From the NCBI GenBank assembly GCA_947475065.1, contig CANJLB010000005.1, positions 1 through 64,000 on the forward strand: a stretch of DNA of 64,000 bases, given 5' to 3'. The translations under genes were made by a program, and so were the position numbers. This document shows, piece by piece, positions 41,233 through 53,780 of the stretch. How positions within the stretch are numbered: position 1 is the stretch's first letter; each line of letters opens with the position of its first letter. The notes beneath the pieces were generated by a model. It searched no databases and was not told the origin of the DNA. It saw nothing but the letters and a program-made list of their open reading frames with translations. Source of the stretch: Opitutia bacterium (lineage in GTDB: Bacteria; Verrucomicrobiota; Verrucomicrobiia; Opitutales; Opitutaceae).

Positions 41233-43446
41233 ATGCGCCCTTCCTATTTTTCCCGTCGTTCCAACCTGCCTTGGGTCCTTGAGCCGCTCGTCCACCTGTT
41301 TGGGTGGCTCTGCTACCGGCTGCGCGTGCGCGGCGTGGAAAATCTTCCGACCGGCGGTGCGCTGCTTGTCGCCAATCATCTATCCTACGCGGACGTGATC
41401 GTGATGCAGCTCGCATGTCCCCGGCCGTTGCGCTATGTGGGCCACGAGGAACTGCTGGGACAGAACTGGTTTTTCCGGCTGGCGTTTCGCACGGCAGGCG
41501 TGATCCCGGTGTCGGCCGCCAACGCCCTCGCCGGGACGCGGCGGGTGGCGGCGGCGTTGGCGGCAGGCGAGCTGGTGCTGCTGTTTGCCGAGGGCTCGAT
41601 CTCACGCACAGGCCAGCTCATGCGGCTGGAGCGGGGCTTTGAGCTGATGGCGAGGAAGGCCGGCGTGCCGGTCGTCCCCGTCGTGCACGACGGGTTGTGG
41701 GGCTCGCTGCTCTCGTTTTCGCAAGACCGCTACCTGTTCAAGCGCCCGCAGCTCGCGCGCACCGAGGTCGGAGTGACCTTTGGCCGGCCGATCCCGGCGG
41801 GGGAGGCAACGGTTGCGCGTGTGCGCGAGGCTCTGCTCGACCTCGGCGCGGAGGCGTTTGGCGAGCGGGAGCAGTTGCATCGCCATCTCGGGGGCGAGAT
41901 CGTCCGTGCGCTGGCGCGGCGGCCGGGACGCGTGCAGCTGGTGGATCGCACGGCGGAGCGCCGCGAATTGTCCGCCGCGGAGCTCCTCGCTGCCGGCGCG
42001 CTGCTGTCGCGCCGCCTGCGGCGGACGACGTCCGCGCGGCGGGTGGGCATCGTGCTGCCGCCCGGCGCGGGCGCGACGGTGGCCAACCTCGCCGTGCTGT
42101 GCGCCGACAAGGTGCCGGTCAACCTCAACTTCACCGCCGGCCGCGCCTCACTCGAGGCCTGCCTCCAAAGCGGCGAAATTACCACGATCATCACCGCCGG
42201 GACGCTGCGTGAAAAGCTTCCCGATTTCCCCTGGCCGGAGCGCACGCTTGATCTCGGTGCGGAAATCCACGAGGCGGGCGCGGCGTGGCCGTGGTTTCTG
42301 GCCGCCTGGCTGTTGCCCGGCGCATGGCTGGTGCGCCTGCTCGGCCTGCCATCGCGGGGGGGCGACACCGAAGCCGGCCTGCTGTTCACCAGCGGCAGCT
42401 CAGGCGAGCCAAAGGGCGTCGTGCTCACGCACCGCAATCTCCTCGCCAATTGCGCGCAGATCGCCGCGCTCGGCATCCTGCCCGACGGTGGTCGGCTGCT
42501 GGCATGCATGCCGGTGTTTCACAGCTTCGGCTTCACCGCAACGCTCTGGTATCCGCTCCTGTACGGCAGTCAGACCGTCACGCTGCCCAGCCCGCTGGAC
42601 GCGCGCAAAATTGCCGACGCCATCCGCGACGAGGAATGCACCGCGCTTATCGGGGCCCCCACGTTCCTGCGTCCGCTGCTCCGCAAGGCCGGGCGTGGCG
42701 ACCTGCGTTCCTTGGAAATCGTCGTTTCGGGCGCGGAGAAACTGCCCGCCGACCTCGCCGAGGCTTTCCGGGAAAAGTTTCACATTGATATTCTCCAAGG
42801 CTACGGCCTCACCGAAACCTCTCCGGCCTCCAATCTCAACCGGCCCAATTCCCCGGTCGATGGTTCCAACCCGCCGCAGCCAGGCAAGCGCGCCGGTTCC
42901 GTCGGCCGCATGGTCGCCGGCCAGACTGCGCGGGTGCTCGACCCTGCCACCCACACCGCGCTGTCCGCCACCGCCACCGGGCTCGTCGTGCTGCGGGGGG
43001 CGAACATCTTCGGTGGCTATCTCGGCGACGAGGCGCGCACGCGTGCGGCGTTTCACGAAGGCTGGTTCATCACCGGTGACCTCGGGCGTTTCGACGAGGA
43101 TGGTTTTCTCTTCATTGAGGGCCGCCTCTCGCGCTTCTCCAAGATCGGCGGCGAGATGGTGCCGCACGGCACGGTGGAAGCCACTCTGGTCAAGGCGCTC
43201 GGACTCGACCCCGGCGAGGGCTATGCGCTCGTCGTCACCGGTGTTCCAGATCCCGGCAAAGGCGAGGCGCTCGTCCTGCTGACGACGCTCGACCTTACCG
43301 CCGACACGGTGCGCGACAAACTGAACGCCGCCGGGCTGACCAACCTCTGGATTCCGCGTACCGTCCGCCGGGTGGAAAAAATTCCCATACTCGGCACCGG
43401 CAAACTCGACCTCAAGGCCTGCCAGACGCTCGCGCTGGCGTCGTGA
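41233..43446 (+). CDS. Bifunctional acyltransferase/acyl-ACP synthetase (Aas-like)
   Basis: A 737-residue fusion. Residues about 1-190 are a PlsC-type acyltransferase with the catalytic NHLSYADV (HxxxxD) and the FAEGSISRTGQLM substrate motif; about 220-730 are an AMP-dependent synthetase (LLFTSGSSGEPKGVVLTHRN is the P-loop A3; GYGLTETSP is A5; ITGDLGRFDEDGF is A7; IPRTVRRVEKIPILGTGKLD near the end is A10 with the catalytic Lys). E. coli Aas has this order and reacylates lysophosphatidylethanolamine while activating fatty acids on ACP. No membrane-permease (LplT-like) partner is adjacent. Start is ATG 41233, or the GTG just before. Confidence 0.9.
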   Translation: MRPSYFSRRSNLPWVLEPLVHLFGWLCYRLRVRGVENLPTGGALLVANHLSYADVIVMQLACPRPLRYVGHEELLGQNWFFRLAFRTAGVIPVSAANALAGTRRVAAALAAGELVLLFAEGSISRTGQLMRLERGFELMARKAGVPVVPVVHDGLWGSLLSFSQDRYLFKRPQLARTEVGVTFGRPIPAGEATVARVREALLDLGAEAFGEREQLHRHLGGEIVRALARRPGRVQLVDRTAERRELSAAELLAAGALLSRRLRRTTSARRVGIVLPPGAGATVANLAVLCADKVPVNLNFTAGRASLEACLQSGEITTIITAGTLREKLPDFPWPERTLDLGAEIHEAGAAWPWFLAAWLLPGAWLVRLLGLPSRGGDTEAGLLFTSGSSGEPKGVVLTHRNLLANCAQIAALGILPDGGRLLACMPVFHSFGFTATLWYPLLYGSQTVTLPSPLDARKIADAIRDEECTALIGAPTFLRPLLRKAGRGDLRSLEIVVSGAEKLPADLAEAFREKFHIDILQGYGLTETSPASNLNRPNSPVDGSNPPQPGKRAGSVGRMVAGQTARVLDPATHTALSATATGLVVLRGANIFGGYLGDEARTRAAFHEGWFITGDLGRFDEDGFLFIEGRLSRFSKIGGEMVPHGTVEATLVKALGLDPGEGYALVVTGVPDPGKGEALVLLTTLDLTADTVRDKLNAAGLTNLWIPRTVRRVEKIPILGTGKLDLKACQTLALAS

Positions 43447-43568
43447 GGCGGGGTCACGGTGTGACTGGAGCGGATGAAATAATAAATCGCCCAGAGCCAT
43501 CCCCAAGCGCAGTCATAACTTCAAGCGTTTGAGGAGGCGGTTCAGCGTTTCCGGACTGATCCGGCCTT

Positions 43569-43717
43569 AGCCGGACTCATGCAGTTCAATTATTTGAAAT
43601 GGTGTGCAACTTACTGATTTCCAATGTCAATCTTCAGGAAAACCCATCTGCTATGCAGTTCATTTTTCACTTTTCTCGTGGCCGAAGGAATCCTGTTTCA
43701 ACTGCATGAGTCCGGCT
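43569..43717. mobile_element. MITE-like element with 18-bp perfect inverted repeats
   Basis: AGCCGGACTCATGCAGTT (43569-43586) is mirrored exactly by AACTGCATGAGTCCGGCT (43700-43717), 113 bases apart. The inside is AT-rich, non-coding, and contains another partial ATGCAGTTCA copy near 43655. The right end coincides with the stop codon of the M50 protease gene, so the element may have trimmed or extended that gene. No transposase is present, as expected for a non-autonomous element; target-site duplication is not obvious. Confidence 0.55.
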
Positions 43718-44433
43718 TAGAACGGACCGGGAGGTGGTTCCGCGCGCGCGAGCGCCCGCGCGTGTTGAAAGCCGGCCAGGCACTGGACGCCGGCAAAATA
43801 GGCGATTACGCCGAGCCAGAGGGATCCTTCCCGAAAGGCCAGCCATCCGAGAAAGGCCACGCCGCCGAAGCCCAGCACCGTCGCCACCATGAGGCTGCGC
43901 GCCCGGCCCAGCGGGAACCACAGCAGCGAGCACAGGATCTGTCCGCCGTCGAGCGGGTAGATCGGCAGAACGTTGAACAGCAGCAGACCGAGGTTAATGC
44001 GCCCGACCTGACGGAGGAACTCCACCGAGTCCGGAGCCGCGCCGCTCCAGTGATTGGCGAGCGCCAGCCGGTTCAGTCCGTAAAACACCGGCAGCAACGC
44101 AACATTGACGAGCGGCCCCGCCGCGATGCTCCAAAGCTGCGCCCCGGCCCGCTGCGGGGGATTGACAAACGCCACGCCGCCGAGCGGCCAGAGCACAATC
44201 CGGTCGGCCTGCCCGCCCGTCTGCTGGCAGGCGAGCGAGTGGCCGAACTCGTGCAGCAACACAATGCCGAACAGCGCGAGATATTCGTAGATGTTCCAGA
44301 GCGGCGAATGGTAAAGGCCCTGCCGAGTTTGGATCGAATAAAGCGCCACGAAAAACCACGACCAGTGGACGGACACCGCAATGCCGCGAAAACGGAAGAG
44401 CGGTAACGAGCCGGATGACGAAGGGAGCATCAC
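43717..44433 (-). CDS. Site-2 protease-like M50 metallopeptidase
   Basis: A 238-residue membrane protein with about five or six helices. The zinc-binding HEFGH motif (residues 61-65) lies in the first conserved helix, and the third ligand motif is in NVLPIYPLDGGQ (about 156-167), the hallmark of rhomboid-independent S2P/SpoIVFB-like intramembrane proteases. The N-terminal GIAVSVHWSWFFVALYSI is typical of the short FwdE/SpoIVFB-type group without CBS domains. It cleaves membrane-bound regulatory or signalling proteins; its substrate is unknown. Its stop falls at the edge of the inverted-repeat element. Confidence 0.88.
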   Translation of the reverse strand: MMLPSSSGSLPLFRFRGIAVSVHWSWFFVALYSIQTRQGLYHSPLWNIYEYLALFGIVLLHEFGHSLACQQTGGQADRIVLWPLGGVAFVNPPQRAGAQLWSIAAGPLVNVALLPVFYGLNRLALANHWSGAAPDSVEFLRQVGRINLGLLLFNVLPIYPLDGGQILCSLLWFPLGRARSLMVATVLGFGGVAFLGWLAFREGSLWLGVIAYFAGVQCLAGFQHARALARAEPPPGPF

Positions 44434-44485
44434 CCACGTTCGCCGCGCATCTGCCCCAGCACAAGAAATTTAGCCGGCCAAGGCT

Positions 44486-46726
<2,241 letters not shown>

Positions 46727-46798
46727 GGTAGGGGGACGCCGGGCGTGTGGCCAGCCTTTTGCACGGGCGGCGGGCCGGTGCGGCCACGGGCGGCGGCT

Positions 46799-47887
46799 TC
46801 AGCCCGGCACGACGGGTTGTCCTCCGGCACGCGCCGACGCGAGGCAGGCGTCCAGCACCTGCTGCGTTTGCAGCGCGATGGCGGGCCACGCCGGGTTGAG
46901 CGTGCCGCCGAGCACCTGCGCGGCGAAATGCCGGAACTCGCAGGTTTCCTGCGCCGTCTCGTGCCCGTGGCCGTGTTCGGCGACGGCGATCCGCCGCACG
47001 CGCTCCTCCATGCGAAAATCGCAGCCCTGCCGCCGGAACTCCGCGCCCCGCCGCTCGAAGGCCGTCTCGTCGCCGGCGAACGGCAGCACGAAATCGTTCA
47101 CGCGCAGCGAGCCCTTGGTGCCCGCGAGATTCGCCCATTGCTGGTTGTGCAGCAGAAAGGAGCAGTCAAAGCCGGCGGAGAGGCCGCCATCGAAGACCAG
47201 TTCGCCGGAAAGCTCCGTCGGCACACCGCCATGGGTGGCGAGCAGCCGTCCGGTGACCGTGTGCGGCAGCCGCCAGCCGGCTGCCCAGAGAGAAAGTTGC
47301 AGGCAATACCAGCCGAGATCACCGAGGCATCCGAATGGTTCCAGCGTGCCCAGCGTGCGGATGTTGCTGCCGAAAAATTCCGGCGGTCCGGCAAAGGTGA
47401 AACTGGATGTGACGCGCCGCAGTTCACCCACGCTCACGCCGTCGTCGAGCACGGCGCGCATGCGTGCGAGCCGGGCGTTGTGGCGGAACATCACGCCATC
47501 CATGAATTGCACGCGGTGGTGCGCGCAGGCGTCGAGCATCTCGCGCAGTTCGGTCGCGTTCGCCGCGCAGGGCTTTTCGCATACGATGTGCTTGCCCGCC
47601 GCCGCCGCACGGAGGACCCACTCCCGTCGCACCCCGGTCGGCAGGGGAATGTAGAGCGCATCAACATCCGGGGCCGTCATCAGCTCCTCGTAGCTGCCGA
47701 GCGCCCGCGGCGCGGACTCGAACGGCGAGTGAGCCTGGCACTCGGCGATGAAGGCGTGCGCGCGTGCCAAGTCGCGGCTGGCGACGGCGACCAACGTGCC
47801 GTTGCCCGAGAGGCGGATGGCGAGCCAGTTCCGGCGCGCGACGTTGGCGGGCCCGAGGATGCCCCAGCGGAGGATGGACGGGTTCAT
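46799..47887 (-). CDS. Gfo/Idh/MocA family NAD(P)-dependent oxidoreductase
   Basis: A 362-residue protein. The N-terminal Rossmann domain has LRWGILGPANVARRNWLAIR (GxGxxA-like motif) and the family hallmark EKP in GKHIVCEKPCAANATELREM; the C-terminal domain shows FMDGVMFRHNARLARMRAVL and FGSNIRTLGTLEPFGCLGDL with GWYCLQLSLWA, typical of sugar dehydrogenases of this family. Substrate is a sugar or polyol of unknown identity. It sits between glgB and xylA on the same strand, consistent with a carbohydrate role. Confidence 0.9.
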   Translation of the reverse strand: MNPSILRWGILGPANVARRNWLAIRLSGNGTLVAVASRDLARAHAFIAECQAHSPFESAPRALGSYEELMTAPDVDALYIPLPTGVRREWVLRAAAAGKHIVCEKPCAANATELREMLDACAHHRVQFMDGVMFRHNARLARMRAVLDDGVSVGELRRVTSSFTFAGPPEFFGSNIRTLGTLEPFGCLGDLGWYCLQLSLWAAGWRLPHTVTGRLLATHGGVPTELSGELVFDGGLSAGFDCSFLLHNQQWANLAGTKGSLRVNDFVLPFAGDETAFERRGAEFRRQGCDFRMEERVRRIAVAEHGHGHETAQETCEFRHFAAQVLGGTLNPAWPAIALQTQQVLDACLASARAGGQPVVPG

Positions 47888-47984
47888 GGTGCCAGTTTAG
47901 ATGCTCACCAGCCAAACCCAGAACAGCCTGCGATGATCATCTTCCGATTTCATATCGCGGGATGGAGCAGGCGCACCCCGAAAT

Positions 47985-49313
<1,329 letters not shown>

Positions 49314-49438
49314 ATTGGGAGGCGTCATAGAGAACGAGAATATCGCGGAGAACCAGAAAAATTTCTGCCAGCCTCCCGGGCGCAATTTGCGCATCGCCAA
49401 GATTGACCCGCCGCGTTTGCCCGCGTTTAACCGGCGCC

Positions 49439-50524
49439 ATGGGCCTCAGCCTTCCTCTCAATCTTGGCGCGCGCAGCTACCCGATCCATTTCGGCGACGA
49501 CCTCACCGCATCAGTGGCGGCGCAGGTCGCCGCGCTCGCGGCGGAGGGGCGGCGCGTGGCCATTGTAACCGACGCCAACGTCGCCGCCGCGCAGGCGGCG
49601 GCATTGCGCGCGATGTTTGGCGACGCTCCTGTGCTCACCGTCGCGGCAGGCGAGGGGAGCAAGTCGTTGGAGACGCTTGGGCGCGTGCTCGATTTTTTGT
49701 CGGAGAAAAAACTTGGCCGCAGCGACGCGCTCTTCGCCTCCGGCGGCGGAGTAATAGGAGACCTCGCTGGCTTCGCGGCGGCGAGTTATTTGCGCGGCAT
49801 AGCATATTACCAGGTGCCGACGACACTGCTCGCGATGGTGGACAGTTCCGTCGGCGGCAAGACTGGCATCAACCTCAAGGCCGGCAAAAATCTCGTGGGC
49901 GCGTTTCATCAGCCGCGCGGTGTTTTCATTTCAACCAACCTGCTCGCCACACTGCCGCCGCGCGAGTTCGCCGCTGGCTGCGCCGAGATCATCAAGGCCG
50001 GCCTGCTGGGCAATGCGGAACTGTTCGTCCGGCTGGAGCGCGCGGCCCTCACCGTCGCCAGTCCCGACTTCGCCCTTCGCATACTCGATTGCTGCGCGTT
50101 AAAGGCCAGCGTGGTCGAAGCCGACGAGTTTGAAACTGCCAAGGACGGAGGTCGCGCCCTGCTCAATCTTGGCCATACTTTCGGCCACGCCATCGAGCAG
50201 GCGACCGGCTACGGCGCCTACCTGCACGGCGAGGCCGTCGCCATCGGCCTGTGCGCGGCGGTGCGTCTTTCGCAAAAGCTGGGGCTGATCGGGGTGGGCG
50301 ATGTCGCTCGCGTCGAATCGGTCGTGACTGCGCACGCGCTTCCCGTTCGTCTGCGCACACCGCTCCCGCTCACCGTGCTGATGGCGGCGATGGCGCGTGA
50401 CAAAAAAGTGCGGGCGGGCCGTCTGCGCTTCGTGGTGCTGAAATCGCTCGGCGAGGCCGTCACGCGTGACGACGTTGCCCCCGCGCTCGCCGAGGCGTGC
50501 TTCCGCGAGGTCGGCGCGGCCTGA
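49439..50524 (+). CDS. aroB: 3-dehydroquinate synthase
   Basis: A 361-residue dehydroquinate synthase, second enzyme of the shikimate pathway. NAD-binding segment [20 protein letters not shown] (GGGxxGD), [20 protein letters not shown], and zinc ligands in [11 protein letters not shown] (Glu) and [12 protein letters not shown] (first His) with HGEAVAIGL (second His) are all canonical. The next gene begins 15 bases downstream, so the two are probably cotranscribed. Confidence 0.96.
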   Translation: MGLSLPLNLGARSYPIHFGDDLTASVAAQVAALAAEGRRVAIVTDANVAAAQAAALRAMFGDAPVLTVAAGEGSKSLETLGRVLDFLSEKKLGRSDALFASGGGVIGDLAGFAAASYLRGIAYYQVPTTLLAMVDSSVGGKTGINLKAGKNLVGAFHQPRGVFISTNLLATLPPREFAAGCAEIIKAGLLGNAELFVRLERAALTVASPDFALRILDCCALKASVVEADEFETAKDGGRALLNLGHTFGHAIEQATGYGAYLHGEAVAIGLCAAVRLSQKLGLIGVGDVARVESVVTAHALPVRLRTPLPLTVLMAAMARDKKVRAGRLRFVVLKSLGEAVTRDDVAPALAEACFREVGAA

Positions 50525-50538
50525 GCGGAGCCCCGCTC

Positions 50539-53193
50539 ATGGATTTCAACCTTGATGAACGCACCGTCGCGCTCGGCGTGGGCGAGCTGGCCGGCTTTGC
50601 CATTGGCCCGCGTGACGCCGGTGACGGCCCGTCGGGCGTCTGGCGCGCGCAGCTCGGCACGCGCTGGCATCAGGAGCTGCGGGCCCAGACTGCGGCCACC
50701 ACTGCGGCCGCCGAGTTCGAGGCCGCGATCGCGGGACAGATTTTCCATGGCGGCTGGACGCTTACGCTCACCGGTCGCATTGATCAGGTGCTGCCGGCGG
50801 AGGAAGCGGGCGGTCCCGAGCTGTTGCGCGAGATCAAGACCGTCCTCCGCCCGCTGCCCGTGTCCGAGGAAGAGCTGCGGGCGGATTACCCCCACTATTT
50901 TGCGCAGCTCGCCGCCTACGTCGCGCTCCGCCGTCTCGCGGCGCCGGAACAGCCTGTGCGGGCCGAGCTGCTCTTCGTCGAGGCCGGCAGCGGCCTCGGC
51001 CAGACGGTGGGGCTCACCCCGGCGGACGACGGCCTCTTTCGCGCGCGGCTGGCGGCGGTCACGGAATTTCTCACTTTGCGCCTGCGTGCGCGTGAGCGGC
51101 TGCGCGCCCTCCGCTTCCGCCCGGCCTTCACCGCGCTCCGGGCCGGACAGGAAACCGCGTGCAGCGACCTCGCCTCCGCGCTCGCGTCCGCCCCGGGCGT
51201 GCTCTTCGAGGCACCGACCGGTTTCGGCAAGACGGGTGTGCTCCTCGAATGCGCGCTCGCGCAGCTCCGCGCCGGCCGGTTCAGCCGCCTGCTCTATCTC
51301 ACCAGCAAATCCACCGGCCAGCTCCATGTCGTCCAGACGCTCGCCGCAATGACGGCCGTGCCCGACGGCGCGGCTGAAATTTCCGAGGTGGGTGGCGCGC
51401 TCGCCGCGCAACGTGGGCGCAGCAAGACTGCGCCCCTGCAGCCCAAACGTGGCGCGGCGAGCGCGCCACCTGCCGCCGCCTCCGAAAACCGTGAACTGAA
51501 AACCGTGAACGCAGCGGCGCAGGGGGTCGCGGCCTGGCATGTGCGGAACAAGCGCGAGCACTGCATCAACCCGGTCTTTCACTGCACGCGCGACGCCTGC
51601 GTCCATCTCGCGGACCTGGAGGCCCGCTGGCCGCGCAGCGGGCTGGCGCGCTTTTACCTCGTCGAAAATCAGCCGCGGGACCTGGAGACTCTGCGCGCCG
51701 CCGGACGCGAAGCGCGGCTCTGCCCCTATGAGATTACGCGTGCCGCGCTCGCGTTTAACGATGTGTGGGTGGGCGATTACAACTACGTTTTCGCCCCTGG
51801 CAGCCGCGGTATTTTTTACGACCAGCCCGGCTTCGACCCCGCCGCCACCCTGCTCCTGATTGATGAGGCGCACAATCTGCCGGCACGTGTGGCCGATGCG
51901 CACTCGCATGCCGTGCTGGCGGACGACCTCCGTGCGCTTCTGGCCGAACTGGAGCACCAGTCCGCCTCCCGTCCGCTCCAGCGCGCGGTCGAAGCGCTGG
52001 CCCGGCTCACCGCCGCGCTCCGGCCGTGCGATGCGCTCGACCCGGCGCAGGAGGACGACCTGGCCGACGCGCTCGCCACGGTCGCGGCGCAGATCGCCGC
52101 GCTGCCTCCCGACCATGCCGCGCTCGGCCCGCATTTCGCCGAACTGCTCTGGCAGCTGCCCGCGCTCGACACCTGGCGGCGCGAGGGGGATTTTCCACGC
52201 CTGCTCTGGAGCCCGCGCTCCGGCGAGCTGCGCTTCACCTGCCTGGACGCCTCCGCCCTCATCGGCGAAGCGGTGCGGGCTTACGGCGGGGTCGTCTTCG
52301 CCACCGCCACGCCGGGGCCGCCGGAAATTTTCGCCGCCGCCTGCGGGCTGACGGGATCAAATGTGGAACGCGACGTCCCGGCGCGCTTTGGGCCGACAAA
52401 GCGCGTCGGGGACGTCGCGCTCCACCCCCAAACTTCCGCACTCGGAATCGACAACGCATTTTCGCTCGCCTGCGTCACCGCGCGCACCCCGTGGCGCGAC
52501 GGCGCCTATGACATCGCCTACGATGTCCGTGTGGACACCACCTTCCGCCAGCGTGTCCGCCACCATGCGACCACCGCCGCGACCATCGCCGCGCTGTGCG
52601 AAGCCGCCGCGCGCAAATCCGGCCTTCAGCTTTCAAGTTTCAGCTCCGTATCGAAGACAACGCCCTGCGTCGCGGTATTCTTTCCCAGCTACGCCTACGT
52701 GGAGGCCATCCAGCGTGAATTGGATAAAGCCCACCCCGCGCTGCGTGCCATCCGCCAGCCCAAGCTCGCCGACCTCGCGGCGCAGACCGCGTGGGTCGAG
52801 GAGTCGCTGGCGTTGGCCGATGCGCTGTTTCTGGTGCTGGGCAGCAGCTTTGCAGAGGGCATTGACCTGCTCGGCGGGCGCATCACGCATGCGATGGTCG
52901 TCGGTCCCGCGTTGCCAGAGGTCAATGCCGTGCAGACAGCCCGTCTGGCCACGCTGGAGCGGGCCGGGCTGACACGCGAAGCGGCGTTTGCGCGGACCTA
53001 TCTGGTGCCGGGGATGCAGCGGGTGAACCAGGCGCTGGGCCGACTCGTGCGCGCGCCCGGCCAGCGGGCGAAGGTGCTGCTGCACTGCCGCCGTTTCATC
53101 GAGCCGGCCTATGCGCGCGTGCTCGATCACGACTATCAGTTCGGCGCGACAATGCACAATGTCGTTGAGCTTACCAGGTGGTTGGCAGGCTGA
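50539..53193 (+). CDS. RecB-like nuclease fused to DinG/XPD-type DNA helicase
   Basis: An 884-residue fusion. Residues about 40-130 carry a PD-(D/E)xK RecB/Cas4-like nuclease with all signature residues: WHQEL (His44), GRIDQV (Asp82), LREIKTV (Glu98, Lys100) and FAQLAAY (Gln123, Tyr127). The helicase has Walker A FEAPTGFGKTG (about 223-233), four Cys of an XPD-type Fe-S cluster (342, 349, 354, 395), DEAH at 442-445, motif V-like LGSSFAEGIDLLGGRITHAM and motif VI QRVNQALGRLVRAPGQRAKV. Residues about 285-311 are encoded by a palindromic repeat and 52620-52670 adds a Ser-rich insert. Likely DNA repair or replication-fork processing. Confidence 0.9.
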   Translation: MDFNLDERTVALGVGELAGFAIGPRDAGDGPSGVWRAQLGTRWHQELRAQTAATTAAAEFEAAIAGQIFHGGWTLTLTGRIDQVLPAEEAGGPELLREIKTVLRPLPVSEEELRADYPHYFAQLAAYVALRRLAAPEQPVRAELLFVEAGSGLGQTVGLTPADDGLFRARLAAVTEFLTLRLRARERLRALRFRPAFTALRAGQETACSDLASALASAPGVLFEAPTGFGKTGVLLECALAQLRAGRFSRLLYLTSKSTGQLHVVQTLAAMTAVPDGAAEISEVGGALAAQRGRSKTAPLQPKRGAASAPPAAASENRELKTVNAAAQGVAAWHVRNKREHCINPVFHCTRDACVHLADLEARWPRSGLARFYLVENQPRDLETLRAAGREARLCPYEITRAALAFNDVWVGDYNYVFAPGSRGIFYDQPGFDPAATLLLIDEAHNLPARVADAHSHAVLADDLRALLAELEHQSASRPLQRAVEALARLTAALRPCDALDPAQEDDLADALATVAAQIAALPPDHAALGPHFAELLWQLPALDTWRREGDFPRLLWSPRSGELRFTCLDASALIGEAVRAYGGVVFATATPGPPEIFAAACGLTGSNVERDVPARFGPTKRVGDVALHPQTSALGIDNAFSLACVTARTPWRDGAYDIAYDVRVDTTFRQRVRHHATTAATIAALCEAAARKSGLQLSSFSSVSKTTPCVAVFFPSYAYVEAIQRELDKAHPALRAIRQPKLADLAAQTAWVEESLALADALFLVLGSSFAEGIDLLGGRITHAMVVGPALPEVNAVQTARLATLERAGLTREAAFARTYLVPGMQRVNQALGRLVRAPGQRAKVLLHCRRFIEPAYARVLDHDYQFGATMHNVVELTRWLAG
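51391..51470. repeat. REP-like nested palindrome inside a coding gene (copy 2)
   Basis: Outer arms GGTGGCGCGCTCGCCGCGC (51391-51409) and GCGCGGCGAGCGCGCCACC (51452-51470) are exact reverse complements over 19 bases. Between them a second stem GGGCGCAG-caaga-CTGCGCCC (51415-51435) is also perfect. The element reads through in frame as GGALAAQRGRSKTAPLQPKR and GAASAPP within the DinG-like helicase, just before the Fe-S cysteines. Its sequence matches the intergenic copy at 18681-18770. Confidence 0.9.
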
Positions 53194-53196
53194 CGC

Positions 53197-53649
53197 TCAA
53201 GTAACTTGTTTTGCTTTCCTCAATTTGACCAGCTCGGCGATTATTTCGCCAAAAGTGATCTCGGAAAGTTTGGCCCAAAATTTTTCAGGAATTTTAACCG
53301 CAAAATGCTCCTCCACCGCGAGGATGACTTCAACCCCTGCCAAATCTCCAGTCATGTCGAAAAACGGAATATCGCCGGGGTCTCCCGGCAAGAAAACCGC
53401 CGTCTTTGGCCAATTCAAATTTTCGATCAAAATTTTGGTAACGCTCGCAGCAGCGTCGCGTATTTCGACGCCAAGCTCATCCCATGCATGAAATTCTCGA
53501 GCAGGGCGTGCACGCAACTGACAAAGAATGTCCGCAAAAATCCGCCTCTGAGGACCAATCAGAGGAAACCACATCATGAATTTGTCAGTGGGTTTGAGGT
53601 TGTTCCAGTCAACACTCCATTTAAGCGGAGATGCTCGGTGGTTGCTCAT
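53197..53649 (-). CDS. Small acidic protein, possibly acyl-carrier-like (DUF1493-type)
   Basis: A 150-residue protein of lower GC than its neighbours. The second half (FFDMTGDLAGVEVILAVEEH, FAVKIPEKFWAKLSEITFGE, IIAELVKLRKAK) follows the helix pattern of acyl carrier protein folds, as in DUF1493, with an acidic patch where the phosphopantetheine Ser would be but no DSL motif. The first half (KPTDKFMMWFPLIGPQ) has no match I know. It converges tail to tail with the DinG-like gene, leaving three bases. Function unknown; the ACP-like fold is tentative. Confidence 0.5.
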   Translation of the reverse strand: MSNHRASPLKWSVDWNNLKPTDKFMMWFPLIGPQRRIFADILCQLRARPAREFHAWDELGVEIRDAAASVTKILIENLNWPKTAVFLPGDPGDIPFFDMTGDLAGVEVILAVEEHFAVKIPEKFWAKLSEITFGEIIAELVKLRKAKQVT

Positions 53650-53780
53650 GGGTGTAGCACAGGTTCAGCGCGCAGCAGCTTACCTTTCAAAGAATGCATA
53701 GCAAGAGGCCGGATTGATCGTGGGCAAGCGGAAACGTCCGCCCCATTTTCAGCTTTCACGCTCTGCCCGGCCGTCACGCC

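Noticed and set aside
50218-52134. Minus-strand 638-codon frame across aroB and the DinG-like gene
   Set aside because: Low-complexity Arg/Gly/Glu-rich translation; plus-strand genes have all expected motifs.
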